64,000 nucleotides of DNA from Archangiaceae bacterium. GTDB taxonomy: Bacteria > Myxococcota > Myxococcia > Myxococcales > Myxococcaceae. Position numbers and translations under genes: made by a program. The notes beneath the pieces were generated by a model that was not told where the DNA came from, did not search any database, and worked only from the letters and a program-made list of their open reading frames with translations. The stretch spans positions 434,001-498,000 of the forward strand of contig JADJNS010000001.1 of assembly GCA_016714225.1 (NCBI GenBank). The letters run 5' to 3'. Position 1 is the stretch's first letter, and each line of letters starts with the position of its first letter. This document shows, piece after piece, positions 17,492 to 27,229 of this stretch.

Positions 17492-18301
17492 TCAGCGCAT
17501 GCAGACCGACAGCCCGTCGCCGCGTTCGCGGCACCACAGGCCGCCGGCGCAGTCGATGGCGCTCTTGCAGAACTCGCCGGCCGAGCCGTGGCTCATGCAC
17601 ACGTTCACGCCGTCGCCGCGGTCTTTGCAGAACCCGCCCGCGCCGCAGTCGATGCTGCTCTGGCAGTAGTCGCCGTGGCTGCCGTGGTTCATGCACACGT
17701 TGACCCCGTCGCCGCGGTCTTTGCACCAGCCGCCGGGGCCGCAGTCGAGGCTCGAGGTGCAGCTCGAGGACTCGACGGCGCGGGCCCGCCCGAGGCGGCG
17801 CGGTGATGCCGCCGCGACCGCGGCCGGGGTGACGTTGATGGTGATGTTGGGCGGGGGAGGGGGCGGCGCCTGGGGGCTCTCGAGCACCTGCGCGCGCTGG
17901 GCGGCGGTGGCCTGCAGGGCGGGGTCGACGCCGGCGCCGGTGATGCCCGCGTACTGGCGGTAGTGCTGCGCGGCGAGCGCGCCCTGGCCGAGCTTCTCTT
18001 CGGCGGTGGCGAGGCCGTAGAGCGCGACGTAGAGCGTGGGCTTGACCGCCAGCGCGTAGCGGCAGTCGGCGGCGGCGGTGTCGGGCCGGCCGAGGCCCAG
18101 CTGGGCCGAGCAGCGGGCGGCGTACAGCTCGGCCCACTTGGGGTTGGCGGGCGCGAGCTCGTTGAGCAGCTGGGTGGCCTCGCCGTACTGCTTCGCGGCG
18201 ATGAGGCCGGCGGCCTTGGCGTACTGCTCCTTGGGTGAGCCGCCGGGGTACTGCTCCCAGTTTCCGGCCTGTGTCAGCAGGGTCAGCAGCACCAGCGTCA
18301 T
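17492..18301 (-). CDS. TPR protein with three C-terminal Cys-rich repeats
   Basis: The protein has 269 residues. A weak N-terminal signal (LVLLTLLTQAG) is followed by about three TPR-like helical pairs (about residues 25-135) and a poly-Pro linker. The last 90 residues form three tandem repeats of about 28 residues with the pattern CxSSxDCGxGGxCKDRGDG followed by VCMxHGS. The repeats are much more alike to each other than to anything else in the window. They resemble Dickkopf/EB-type disulfide modules. The protein is probably exported. The gene converges with the small lipoprotein gene, leaving a 15-base gap. Confidence 0.78.
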   Translation of the reverse strand: MTLVLLTLLTQAGNWEQYPGGSPKEQYAKAAGLIAAKQYGEATQLLNELAPANPKWAELYAARCSAQLGLGRPDTAAADCRYALAVKPTLYVALYGLATAEEKLGQGALAAQHYRQYAGITGAGVDPALQATAAQRAQVLESPQAPPPPPPNITINVTPAAVAAASPRRLGRARAVESSSCTSSLDCGPGGWCKDRGDGVNVCMNHGSHGDYCQSSIDCGAGGFCKDRGDGVNVCMSHGSAGEFCKSAIDCAGGLWCRERGDGLSVCMR

Positions 18302-18394
18302 GGCGGCGGCTTTACGTGCGGCGGTGACGGCGAGTCAAACCGGCGGGGGTTGGGCTTGCCGCGCGCGGCAACCCCAGACTACGACTCATGCCCT

Positions 18395-19993
18395 ATGCGG
18401 ATCGCCTTCGTTCACCCGGCTGGCTACAACTTCTGCCCCGGGCAACCCGACCTGACGCTGCTCGCCAACCGAATGGCGCCGATCGGCATCTTGTGCCTCT
18501 CGTCGTGGCTCGAGAAGCACGGGCACCAGACGATGATCGTCGACTGCCTGGGCCCGTACCCGCCCAAGTCGAACGAAGAGACCGCCCAGCGGGTCATCGA
18601 CTGGAAGGCCGACCTGGTCGGCTTCACGTGCACCACCAGCGCGTTTCTCGAGGGCTACGACATCGCGCAAATCATCCGCCGCAAGGCGCCGCACATTCGC
18701 AACATCTTCGGCGCGGTGCATGCCTCGAGCATCGGCGGGCAGCTGCTCGATTGGTTCAAAGACATCGACTACCTCTGCATCGGCGAAGGCGAAGGCTGCA
18801 TGCAGGACCTCGCCGACGGCAAGGCGCTCAAAGACATTCCCAACCTGGTGTGGCGCGACGCAAGCGGGCGGGTGAACAACAACCCCCGCCGCGGCCGCAT
18901 CAACGACATGGACGACATTCCCTTCCCCGACTACTCGAAGCTCGAGGGTTTTCCGAAGGGGTACCACCTGCCGCTGTTCGCGTACCGCAAGCGGCACGGC
19001 GCCACGATGATTACCTCGCGCGGCTGCCCGTTCACCTGCAGCTACTGCGACCGCACCGTCTACGAGCGCAAGTACCGCTACAACTCGGCCGAGTACGTCT
19101 GGGAGCACATGAAGATGCTCCGCGACCAGTACGGCGTGCACCACATCAACTTCTACGACGACCTCTTCACCGCCAGCCGCAAGCGCGTGCTCGAGCTGAT
19201 GGAGGTGCTGATCAAGAAGCCCCTGGGAATGGACTGGAACTGCGCCATTCGCATCGGCCACAACGACGACCTCGAGCTGTTCAAGCTGATGAAGCAGGCC
19301 GGCTGCCTGCAGGTCTCGATGGGCATCGAGAGCGCCGACCCCGAGATGATGGAGCGCCACAAGACCGGCCTGAAGCTCGAAGAGGTCAAAGAGGGCGTGC
19401 AGCGCATTCACGAGGCCGGTCTGCGCGCCAAGGGCCTGTTCATCATGGGCCTGCCCGGCGAGACGCCCGAGACCTTCAAGAAGACCAGCGACTACATCAT
19501 GGAGCTCGACCTCGACGAGATGAACATGACCAAGTTCACTCCGTTCTACGGCGCGCCGATGTGGCACGAAATCATTCAGAACCAGGGCAAGGAAGGCGAC
19601 TTCCACGAAGACTGGCGGCTGATGAACTGCCTCAACTTCGTCTACATACCCAAGGCGTTCAAATCGCGCGAAGAGATGGAGAGCCTCTACAACTGGCACG
19701 TGCAGCGCTTCTATCAGTCGAAGCCGTACCAGAAGCGGTTTCGCAAGCGCCTCTGGCAGCACCGGTGGACGCTGTGGCACCTCGCGAAGAACCTGCCGTC
19801 GCTGCTGCGCGCCCGCACCCACTTCACCCACGAGGGCGTCTCGGTCGCCACCCAGCTCGAGAAGATTCCCCTTCACCCCGGGCAGCCGCAGCAGCGCCTC
19901 GCCGCCGGCACCACCTCGAACACCGTGTTCGAAGACGTGCCGTTGCAGTACCTGCCGCCCGAGCGGCGCGCGCAGGCCGTCGAGGCGCGCTGA
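18395..19993 (+). CDS. B12-binding-domain radical SAM protein
   Basis: The protein has 532 residues. The N-terminal 140 residues fit a cobalamin-binding Rossmann-like domain (MRIAFVHPAGYNF, VGFTCTTSAF). The radical SAM cluster motif CPFTCSYC uses Cys211, Cys215 and Cys218. Downstream, MGIESADPEMM and GLFIMGLPGETPETF are typical of class B enzymes. These enzymes methylate or rearrange unactivated carbons in lipids, cofactors or natural products; the substrate is not evident. The ATG at 18395 is chosen over the overlapping out-of-frame ATG at 18388. The gene is divergent from the TPR gene. Confidence 0.88.
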   Translation: MRIAFVHPAGYNFCPGQPDLTLLANRMAPIGILCLSSWLEKHGHQTMIVDCLGPYPPKSNEETAQRVIDWKADLVGFTCTTSAFLEGYDIAQIIRRKAPHIRNIFGAVHASSIGGQLLDWFKDIDYLCIGEGEGCMQDLADGKALKDIPNLVWRDASGRVNNNPRRGRINDMDDIPFPDYSKLEGFPKGYHLPLFAYRKRHGATMITSRGCPFTCSYCDRTVYERKYRYNSAEYVWEHMKMLRDQYGVHHINFYDDLFTASRKRVLELMEVLIKKPLGMDWNCAIRIGHNDDLELFKLMKQAGCLQVSMGIESADPEMMERHKTGLKLEEVKEGVQRIHEAGLRAKGLFIMGLPGETPETFKKTSDYIMELDLDEMNMTKFTPFYGAPMWHEIIQNQGKEGDFHEDWRLMNCLNFVYIPKAFKSREEMESLYNWHVQRFYQSKPYQKRFRKRLWQHRWTLWHLAKNLPSLLRARTHFTHEGVSVATQLEKIPLHPGQPQQRLAAGTTSNTVFEDVPLQYLPPERRAQAVEAR

Positions 19994-20072
19994 GCTTCTT
20001 TCGTAACCGAACGGAAACACGCGATTCTGCGCCTTGATTCACACCGAGCGGGTGGGTGACAACCGCTCGGTG

Positions 20073-20609
20073 ATGAAAGGGCACGTGAGTGACGAAGAGC
20101 TGGTCGAGCACGTCAAGGCCGGCCGCGCCACGCTGTTCGAGCCGCTGATGGAGCGCCACGCCGACCGCCTGCGCCGGGTGGTGCGCTCGGTGCTCAAAGA
20201 CGACGCGCAGGTCGACGACGTGCTGCAAGAGACCTTCATGCGCGCGTTCTCACACCTCGAAGATTTTCAGGGCACCGCCAAGTTCAGCTCGTGGCTGACG
20301 CGCATCGCGGTGAACGAAGCGGTGTGGCGCAGGCGGCGCATGGTCGAGCACGTCGACGTGCAGACCGTCGAGCTCGGCACGCGCGAGGCGGGCCCCGAAG
20401 ACGTCACCGCCACCAAAGAGATGAGCGCGCTGCTCGAGCGCGCCGTCGAGCAGCTGCCCGACGTCTACAAAGACGTCTTCATGTTGCGGGTGGTCGACGG
20501 CTTCTCGGTCGCCGAGACCGCCTGGGTGCTCGGCGTGTCGGAAGAGGCGGTGCGCACCCGCGCGTTTCGCGCCAACGAGCAGCTCCGCTCGCAGCTCGCG
20601 CACCACTGA
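20073..20609 (+). CDS. ECF-type RNA polymerase sigma factor
   Basis: The protein has 178 residues from the ATG (a TTG at 20034 would extend it). Region 2 contains LFEPLMERHADRLRRVV and DDVLQETFMRAF, with FSSWLTRIAVNEA after it. Region 4 contains LPDVYKDVFMLRVV and the helix-turn-helix SVAETAWVLGVSEEAV. No anti-sigma factor gene is adjacent: the upstream gene is the radical SAM enzyme and the downstream gene is on the other strand. Control must therefore be encoded elsewhere or be transcriptional. Confidence 0.9.
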   Translation: MKGHVSDEELVEHVKAGRATLFEPLMERHADRLRRVVRSVLKDDAQVDDVLQETFMRAFSHLEDFQGTAKFSSWLTRIAVNEAVWRRRRMVEHVDVQTVELGTREAGPEDVTATKEMSALLERAVEQLPDVYKDVFMLRVVDGFSVAETAWVLGVSEEAVRTRAFRANEQLRSQLAHH

Positions 20610-20626
20610 AGCGCTCAAGGGTGAGC

Positions 20627-21103
20627 TCACTGCGGCAGGTAGAAGCCGCCCAGTATCGCGCCGTAGATGATGTGCCCCAGCACCACGGTGATGGGGGTGC
20701 GCGCGCCGTAGTTGAGCGCGAGAAAGCCGGGCGGCTCGAGCACCCGCACCACCGTGGGGCCGCGCTGCTCGCTGGCCATGCGCGGGTGCAGGCCCGGCAA
20801 GACCGGCATCGCCACCGTCAGCACGAACAGCCCGTGCACCAGCCCCATCGCCGCGCCGAACCAGGCGCTGAACTGGTGCGTGACGTGAAACGCGGCCACG
20901 TACACCAGCGAGAACGCCCACCCGTTGAAGAGGTGCAGCAGCACCCCGTAGAGCTTCGCGCGGTCGCGGTCAGAGGTGAACATCGTGCCCAGCATGAAGG
21001 GAATGTTCATGCGGGTGAGGCCCGCGCCCTGACTGCCAGCGAGCAGGGCCGCCAGCACGCAGGTGGCGCCGAAGCCCCACAACAACCAGCTCGACACGTT
21101 CAT
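20627..21103 (-). CDS. Small integral membrane protein
   Basis: The protein has 158 residues with four likely membrane helices (about 5-22, 50-68, 78-100 and 133-152). No known motif is recognised. Its ATG overlaps the stop codon of the upstream glycoside hydrolase gene as ATGA, and AAGGAAGG lies upstream, so the two genes are translationally coupled. The function is unknown. Confidence 0.75.
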   Translation of the reverse strand: MNVSSWLLWGFGATCVLAALLAGSQGAGLTRMNIPFMLGTMFTSDRDRAKLYGVLLHLFNGWAFSLVYVAAFHVTHQFSAWFGAAMGLVHGLFVLTVAMPVLPGLHPRMASEQRGPTVVRVLEPPGFLALNYGARTPITVVLGHIIYGAILGGFYLPQ

Positions 21104-22920
21104 GCGGCCTTCCTTTGCAGCTGCTGCCCCGCGCGGCGCCGCTCGATGGCCAGCGCCGCTTGAATCAGCCCGATGTGGGTGAACGCCTGGGGAAAGTTGC
21201 CCAGCGCCTCGCCGTTCGAGGGCTCGGTCTCTTCGCCGTACAGGCCCACGTCGTTGGCGTACGCCAGCAGCCACTTGAAGCGCTGCTCGGCCTCGGCCAG
21301 CGAGCCGCTGCCCTCGGCGAGGTGCTGCACCGCCCAGAACGAGCAGATGCCGAACGCCCCGTCGGGGGCGTTCTCCCACCGCTTGAGCAGCCCCGGCTTC
21401 ACCTCGAGCCGCTGACGAATGCGCGCGAGCGTCGAGCGCTGCCGCGCGCTCGAGGCGTGCTCGAACCCGTACCAGCTCATCAACAGCAGGCTGGCGTCGA
21501 CCTGGTCGCCGTCGAGCTCCCGGGTGTACGCGCCGAGCTTCTCGTTCCACGCTCGGGTGTGCAGCACGTGCTTCATGGTGTCGCGCGACGCCTTGAGCCT
21601 CGCTACGTCGATGCCCGGGAGCACCCCGTGCCGGTTGAGCTCGAGCAGCCGCTCGGCGGCCGCCCAGCAGGTGACCAGCGAGTGGGTGTGGCGCGAGGGG
21701 GCGTGGCGCGGCTCCCAGATGCCCTGGTCGGGGTCGCGCCAGTGCTCCATCACGTAGGTGGCCAGCCCGCGCAGCATCTTGCGGCTGTCGCCGCTCAGGC
21801 GCACCCCGCGCCGCACCATGTGCGCGACGGCGTCGATGACCTCGCCGTAGACGTCGAGCTGCTCCTGGTGCAGCGCGCCGTTGTTGATGCGCACCGGGCG
21901 TGAGCCCAGGTAGCCGCGAAGGTGACCCAGCACCTTCTCGCGTGCGGGCAGCCGGCCGTAGACGTCGTAGAGCACGTCGAGCTGCGGGCGCGAGAGCGCG
22001 GTGGCGTGCAGCAGCCAGTTCAAGAAGGCGATCGCCTCGTGCTGGTAGCCCAGGTCGTGCAGCGCGCTGATGGTGAGCGAGGCGTCGCGCAGCCAGCAGA
22101 ACCGGTAGTCCCAGTTGTGCGCTCCGCCCACCACCTCGGGCAGCGAGGTGGTCGGCGCCGCGACGATGGCGCCCGACGGCGCGTACGAGAGCAGCTTGAG
22201 CGCCAGCAGGCTGCGGAGCACCTGCGCGCGGTACGGCCCCACGTAGGTGCAGTGCGACGACCACCGCTGCCACCACCACACCGAGCGCGAGATGGCGAGC
22301 GGGCCGCGCTCGGCCAGCGGGGTGTACACGGTCGGGCCCTCGTGCGCGTAGGTCAGGCTGAAGGTGACGCGCTGGCCGGCCTTCAGCGTGACGACCGCGC
22401 GCGCGCTGCGTTCGCCGACGAGCGCGAGCGGCACGTCGCTGCGCAGGGTGTAGAGGCCCACCCCGTTCTCGATGCGCAGGCCCAGCGGCCCGCGCGACTC
22501 GAGGTGCGCCGGCGACTTGCCGTAGTCGGGTCGCGGCTCGAACACGACCTCGAGCTCGAGCTCGCCCAGCTCACACTCGAAGCTGCGCAGCACTTCGTGC
22601 TCGGGCTGCAGCTCGGTGCGCTTCGCCTCTTCCGAGGTGACCGGCATCAGGTCGATGAGCCGCCCGCGACCGCGCGGCGTGGCGAACCGGGTACACAGCA
22701 CGTTGCTGTCGCCGAGGTAGCGGCGCTGCGCCTTGAAGATGCCGGTGGGGCGAATGGAGAAGTGGCCGCCCGACTGCGCGTCGAGCAGGGCGGCGAACAG
22801 CGAGGGGCTGTCGAAGCGGGGCCAGCACAGCCAGTCGATGCTGCCGGCCTTCGAGACCAGCGCCGCCGAGCGACCGTCACCGATGACGGCGTAGTCGCCG
22901 ATGCGAGGCGTGGACCCCAT
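21100..22920 (-). CDS. Glycoside hydrolase family 15 protein (glucoamylase/trehalase-like)
   Basis: The protein has 606 residues. The N-terminus has the typical IGDYAVIGDGRSAALVS and GSIDWLCWPRFDSP. The catalytic (alpha/alpha)6 barrel region contains HNWDYRFCWLRDA and SWYGFEHAS. Bacterial members hydrolyse glucoamylose-type glucans or trehalose. There is no signal peptide, so it is probably cytoplasmic. The gene leads a two-gene operon with the membrane protein at 20627. It is divergent from the cytochrome gene at 22985, with 64 bases between the two starts. Confidence 0.9.
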   Translation of the reverse strand: MGSTPRIGDYAVIGDGRSAALVSKAGSIDWLCWPRFDSPSLFAALLDAQSGGHFSIRPTGIFKAQRRYLGDSNVLCTRFATPRGRGRLIDLMPVTSEEAKRTELQPEHEVLRSFECELGELELEVVFEPRPDYGKSPAHLESRGPLGLRIENGVGLYTLRSDVPLALVGERSARAVVTLKAGQRVTFSLTYAHEGPTVYTPLAERGPLAISRSVWWWQRWSSHCTYVGPYRAQVLRSLLALKLLSYAPSGAIVAAPTTSLPEVVGGAHNWDYRFCWLRDASLTISALHDLGYQHEAIAFLNWLLHATALSRPQLDVLYDVYGRLPAREKVLGHLRGYLGSRPVRINNGALHQEQLDVYGEVIDAVAHMVRRGVRLSGDSRKMLRGLATYVMEHWRDPDQGIWEPRHAPSRHTHSLVTCWAAAERLLELNRHGVLPGIDVARLKASRDTMKHVLHTRAWNEKLGAYTRELDGDQVDASLLLMSWYGFEHASSARQRSTLARIRQRLEVKPGLLKRWENAPDGAFGICSFWAVQHLAEGSGSLAEAEQRFKWLLAYANDVGLYGEETEPSNGEALGNFPQAFTHIGLIQAALAIERRRAGQQLQRKAA

Positions 22921-22984
22921 GACGGTTCAGTAACGGTAGGCAAAGGGCGAGGCGGGGCTCTTATTGAATGTCACGAGGCGGTGA

Positions 22985-23449
22985 ATGAAGGGTGTGCGGT
23001 GGGTCGCGCTGGGGTTGCTCGCGGCGTGCGGTTTCGATCGGCAGCTCAAGCGCGAAGAGGCGAGCGAGACGTTCGCTGATCAGGCGGTGAAGGGTGCGCT
23101 GCTCTACAACGCCACCTGCTCGAAGTGTCACGGCGCGCTCGGCGCCGGCACCGACAAGGCCCCGCGGCTGATTGGCCTGTCGAAGGGCGCGCTGCCCCTC
23201 AACCCGCCTGACGGAGCGCGCAAGCGGCGCGGCCAGTTCATCACCGTGGCCGACGTGGGCAGGTTCGCCCTCGAGAAGATGCCCAACGACGCCCCGGGCT
23301 CGCTCGACCTGGTGAGCTACTGGCGCATCATCGCGTTCGTGATGAAGGCGAACGAGGTCGACCTGGGTCTCAAGCACCTCGATTTGAAGAGCGCCGAAGA
23401 GGTGAAGCTGCCGCGCGACGAAGAGCTGAAGACGACCTCGTCGCGGTGA
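22985..23449 (+). CDS. Mono-haem c-type cytochrome lipoprotein
   Basis: The protein has 154 residues. The signal has lipobox LAAC (MKGVRWVALGLLAACGF). The haem-binding motif CSKCH is near residues 45-49, and a distal Met ligand is probably in LEKMPND near 99. It fits a small class I cytochrome domain tethered to the membrane. The electron partner is not evident from its neighbours, which are a GH15 enzyme and a giant DUF3857 protein. Confidence 0.85.
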   Translation: MKGVRWVALGLLAACGFDRQLKREEASETFADQAVKGALLYNATCSKCHGALGAGTDKAPRLIGLSKGALPLNPPDGARKRRGQFITVADVGRFALEKMPNDAPGSLDLVSYWRIIAFVMKANEVDLGLKHLDLKSAEEVKLPRDEELKTTSSR

Positions 23450-23450
23450 G

Positions 23451-23470
23451 GTCATCCTGAGCGGAGCGCG
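23451..23470. repeat. Half copy of REP-like repeat, family A
   Basis: GTCATCCTGAGCGGAGCGCG matches the outer half of the family A elements at 3229 and 5356 and lies in the short gap before the DUF3857 gene. The other half is absent. Confidence 0.35.
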
Positions 23471-23492
23471 CTGACGTACACTCCGCGGCCCG

Positions 23493-26400
23493 ATGCTCCG
23501 CCGCACCTCGTTCACGCTCGCCGCGCTGCTGAGCTCCGCCTGCGCCACGCTGCCTCCGCTCTTCTCGGCCCGCGAAGCCCCTCCGCTCGAGCCCTCCGAG
23601 AGCTTCTACGGTGCGCAGGCACCCAAGGCGCTGCGCAGCTTCGCCGAGCAGCTGCAGAGAACGAACGGCTCGGCCGCGCTCACCCACGAGGTGCTCTCGC
23701 AGCTCGCGCAGCTCGACGGCAGAGAAGACCTGGCCTTCGAAGAGCTGATGGCCGCGCTCGCCGACCTGAACGACGACGCGGCGCTGCTGCACGTGCACCT
23801 GCTCGGCAGCCAGGCGTGGACGGAAGAGCACCGCAAGCCGGCCCTGGCGCTGATGCGCGCGCTCGCGGTGAAGCACCCCGACGCCGACGTGCGCGCCGCC
23901 GCCAGCCACTACGCCGCGCACCAGCTGGGCCTGCTGGGCGAGCTCGACACGCGCGACCAGTGGGTCGCGGGCCTGCCCGGCCGGGTGCCGCTCACCCTGG
24001 TGGGCACCTGGGACAACGAGCAGGGCAAGGGCTTCGAAGAAGAGCTCGCCCCCGAGACCCGCCCCCAACTCGGCGAGCGTTACGCGGGGCGCGCGCACCC
24101 GCTGCTGTGGCGCAAAGACGCCCCGACCGACCCGCGCGGCCGCTACGACCTCGCGGCGCTGCTCCAGCCCAACCGCTGGGTGGTGGCCTACGCCCAGGGC
24201 ACGTTCGAGGCGCCGAAGGCGGGGCGCTGGTCGCTGCGCATCACCACCACCGACCCCATCAAGGTGTGGGTCGACGGCAAGCCGGTCTTCACCGCGGTGC
24301 ACATGGACGAGAGCCTCTTCGACAACGTGGTGGTGCCCGTCGACGTCGCGGCCGGCAAGCACACCGTGCTGGTGAAGAGCGCGCAGCGCGAAGGCAGCTG
24401 GCTGCTCTCGGTGCGCGCGCTCGAGGCCCAGGCCGACGAGTTCCCCGCGCTGTACGACTCGCTGAAGGGCCTGCTCGAGTGGCGGGTGCGCAAGGTGAAG
24501 GGCGAAGAGCGCAAGGCCGCGCTGCTCGCCGCCTGGGCGCGCGCCAGCGTGGGTGGCTTGTGGGCGGTGCAGGCCGCCGACGCCTGGGTGCACTCGAACC
24601 CCAAGGGCCTGCTCGCGCGGCTGCAGCTCATCGACGCCCTGTGGTTCAACCAGGAGCGCGGCCGCACCGCCGACCTGCTCACCGCCCTCGACGCCGAGGT
24701 GGGCGACGAGGTCACCTTCGTGCGGCTGCGCGCGATTCGGTTCCAGCAGCAGCAGGGCATCAAGCAGAAGGCGCGCGAGCGGCTGCTCAAGCTCATCGCC
24801 GTCGACCCGCAGGTGCGCGAGGCGCAGTCGATGCTCGCCGACCTGTACCAGCAAGAGGGCTGGCTGGAAGACGAGCTGCAGCTCGAGCACGAGAACCTGC
24901 TCGCCTTCAGCCCCACCTCGACCGAGCGCTTCGAGCACGCCCGCACCACGCTGCGCGACGGCCGGGTCACCGACGCGCGGCTGATGCTCGAGCAGCTGGT
25001 CAGCGAGCTGCCCGGGCACCTCGACTCGCTGCGCAAGCTCTCGGACCTGGCGCTCGACGCCGGTGACCTGCAAGAGGCCGAGAAGCGCACCCTGTGGCGC
25101 CTGAGGGTCTGGCCCACCGACCTCACCGGCTGGTCGACGCTGGCCGAAATCTACCGGCGCATGGGGTCGCGCGCGGCGGCCGACGATGCGCTGCGCCACG
25201 CGCAGTACCTCTGCCCCGACTGGGCCGCGGCCTACGCCTCGCGCGCCGCGCTGGCCTACGAGGCGGGAGAAAAAGAGAGCGCCATCGGCCTGTGGCGCAG
25301 CGCGCTGACCTTGAACCCCGAAGACGAGCGGCTCGCGAACCGGCTCGACTACCTGTCTCCCGAGAGCCGGCCGCCGTGGTCCGACGACGTGCCCGCCGAC
25401 GACCTGCTCGCGGCGGCGGTGGCCTCACGCGCGTCGGTGAAGCCGCTGCCCGGCGCCGACGTGGCGTACCTGCTCGACCACGAGGTGACCCAGCTGGCGA
25501 GCGACGGCAGCACCCAGAACGTGGTGACCCTGGTGATGCACGCCTTCAACGCTGCGGGGCGCGACCGGCTGACCCGCCAGGCGGTGAGCGGCGCGCGGCT
25601 GCGCATGCTGCACGCGTACTCGGTCGACCCCGGCGGCCAGCGCACCGAGGCCTCGAGCGAGCGCGCGGGCTCGGTGTTCTTTCGCAACCTGCAGGTGGGC
25701 TCGACGGTGGTGCTGCAGTACCGCAACGACGAGCCGGCCAAGGGCTACCTCTCGCACCACCTCACCAAGAGCTGGGCGTTTCAAGGCCTGTCGGACCAGC
25801 GGGTGCGCGCCGAGTTCGTGCTGTGGGCGCCGCTGAGCACGAAGCTGCACGAGACCGCGGTGGGCCCGGTGAAGCGCGAAGAGTCGAAGCGTGGAGACCA
25901 GCTGCGCATCGACTGGTTCCTGCTCGAGGCGTCTCCGCTGGTCTACGAACCGGCGATGCCCACGGTGGCCGAGCTGGGCGCGAACATTCGCATCTCCACC
26001 GTGCCCGACTGGGACACCTGGCTGTCGTGGGAAAAGGCGCTGCTGGTGGGCGCGTTTCGCTCGAGCCCCGAGGTCGACGCGGTGGCCGAGCGGCTCTCGA
26101 AGGGCGCCAGCGCGCCGCTCGAGAAGGCGCGCCGGGTGCACCAGTTCGTCATGGAGGAGATCCGCTACCAGCAGGACTACGAGAGCTTCATCGCCGGCGT
26201 GAAGCCCCACGCTGCGCCCATGGTGCTCGAGCGCAAGTACGGCGACTGCAAGGACAAGGCGGTGCTGTTCATCACCCTGGCGAAGAAGCTGGGGCTCGAC
26301 GCGCACTTCGCGCTGGTGCGCACCCGCGATGCGGGGCCCATCGACGCCGACGTGCCGATGCAGCAGTTCAACCACGCCATCGTCTACGTGCCCCGGCAAG

Positions 26401-27218
26401 AGGGCCTCGCCGAGGGGCGCTTCTTCGACCCCACCGCCGACGCGCTCGACCTCGACGCGGTGCGCAGCGACGACACCGGCACGAAGTCGCTGGTGTTCGA
26501 CCCCACCACCGGCGCCCAGACCTGGCGCGAGATTCCCTTCCAGGGGGCCGAGCTGAACAGCGAGCGGTGGAAGCTCGACCTGAAGCTCGACCGCGACGGA
26601 GCAGGCACCGGCGCGCTGGTGGTGTCGGCGAACGGGCGCACCGGCTCGCTGCTGCGCCGCACCGCGCGGAACCTCGAGCAGAGCGCGCAGCTGATGCAGC
26701 GCCAGGCGCAGCGGCTGGTGCCGGGCGCCTCGGCGAGCGAGCTCAGCCTCGACGCGGTGAAAGACCTGGCGGTGCCGGCGCAGCTCTCGGCCCGGGTGGC
26801 GACCAAGACGCTGGCGCGGGTCGAGGGCCCCGAGCTGCGGCTCAAGCTGCCCAGCGACTTCGCGGTGCGGGGCCTGTTCGCGCTGGCGCAGCGCCGGCAC
26901 CCGCTGGTGCTCGGGGCGCCGAACGAGAGCGTGACCCAGGTGACGCTCGAGCTGCCCGAGGGCTTCGTGGTCACGCGCGCTCCGGCCGACGCCGAGGTGA
27001 AGGCGCCCTGCATGAGCTTCTCGCGAAAGGTGCAGGTCAGCGGGGCCAAGGTCACCGCCGAGCTCAAGGGGCGCTTCTCGTGCGAGCGCATCGGCCCCAG
27101 CGAGTACGCCGCGTACCGCGGTCAGGCCGAAGACATGAGCAAGCTGCTCGACGAAGAGCTGGTGGTGAGCCTTTCGAAGCCGGGCAAGCCCGCGCCGAAG
27201 CAGGCGCGTTCACCCTGA
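23493..27218 (+). CDS. Giant lipoprotein with TPR, DUF3857 and transglutaminase-like domains
   Basis: The protein has 1241 residues. The signal has lipobox SSAC. A region near 220-310 contains GRWSLRITTTDPIKVWVDGK, a PA14-like beta domain by pattern. TPR-like helices run from about 430 to 620. A DUF3857-type beta domain spans about 640-830. A transglutaminase-like core follows with the nucleophile in GDCKDKA near 919, His in QFNHAI near 959 and Asp in FFDPTAD near 978. All three catalytic positions are present. It is probably periplasmic. The target, crosslinking versus peptidase activity, cannot be inferred. Confidence 0.85.
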   Translation: MLRRTSFTLAALLSSACATLPPLFSAREAPPLEPSESFYGAQAPKALRSFAEQLQRTNGSAALTHEVLSQLAQLDGREDLAFEELMAALADLNDDAALLHVHLLGSQAWTEEHRKPALALMRALAVKHPDADVRAAASHYAAHQLGLLGELDTRDQWVAGLPGRVPLTLVGTWDNEQGKGFEEELAPETRPQLGERYAGRAHPLLWRKDAPTDPRGRYDLAALLQPNRWVVAYAQGTFEAPKAGRWSLRITTTDPIKVWVDGKPVFTAVHMDESLFDNVVVPVDVAAGKHTVLVKSAQREGSWLLSVRALEAQADEFPALYDSLKGLLEWRVRKVKGEERKAALLAAWARASVGGLWAVQAADAWVHSNPKGLLARLQLIDALWFNQERGRTADLLTALDAEVGDEVTFVRLRAIRFQQQQGIKQKARERLLKLIAVDPQVREAQSMLADLYQQEGWLEDELQLEHENLLAFSPTSTERFEHARTTLRDGRVTDARLMLEQLVSELPGHLDSLRKLSDLALDAGDLQEAEKRTLWRLRVWPTDLTGWSTLAEIYRRMGSRAAADDALRHAQYLCPDWAAAYASRAALAYEAGEKESAIGLWRSALTLNPEDERLANRLDYLSPESRPPWSDDVPADDLLAAAVASRASVKPLPGADVAYLLDHEVTQLASDGSTQNVVTLVMHAFNAAGRDRLTRQAVSGARLRMLHAYSVDPGGQRTEASSERAGSVFFRNLQVGSTVVLQYRNDEPAKGYLSHHLTKSWAFQGLSDQRVRAEFVLWAPLSTKLHETAVGPVKREESKRGDQLRIDWFLLEASPLVYEPAMPTVAELGANIRISTVPDWDTWLSWEKALLVGAFRSSPEVDAVAERLSKGASAPLEKARRVHQFVMEEIRYQQDYESFIAGVKPHAAPMVLERKYGDCKDKAVLFITLAKKLGLDAHFALVRTRDAGPIDADVPMQQFNHAIVYVPRQEGLAEGRFFDPTADALDLDAVRSDDTGTKSLVFDPTTGAQTWREIPFQGAELNSERWKLDLKLDRDGAGTGALVVSANGRTGSLLRRTARNLEQSAQLMQRQAQRLVPGASASELSLDAVKDLAVPAQLSARVATKTLARVEGPELRLKLPSDFAVRGLFALAQRRHPLVLGAPNESVTQVTLELPEGFVVTRAPADAEVKAPCMSFSRKVQVSGAKVTAELKGRFSCERIGPSEYAAYRGQAEDMSKLLDEELVVSLSKPGKPAPKQARSP

Positions 27219-27229
27219 GCCGTCTTCAA

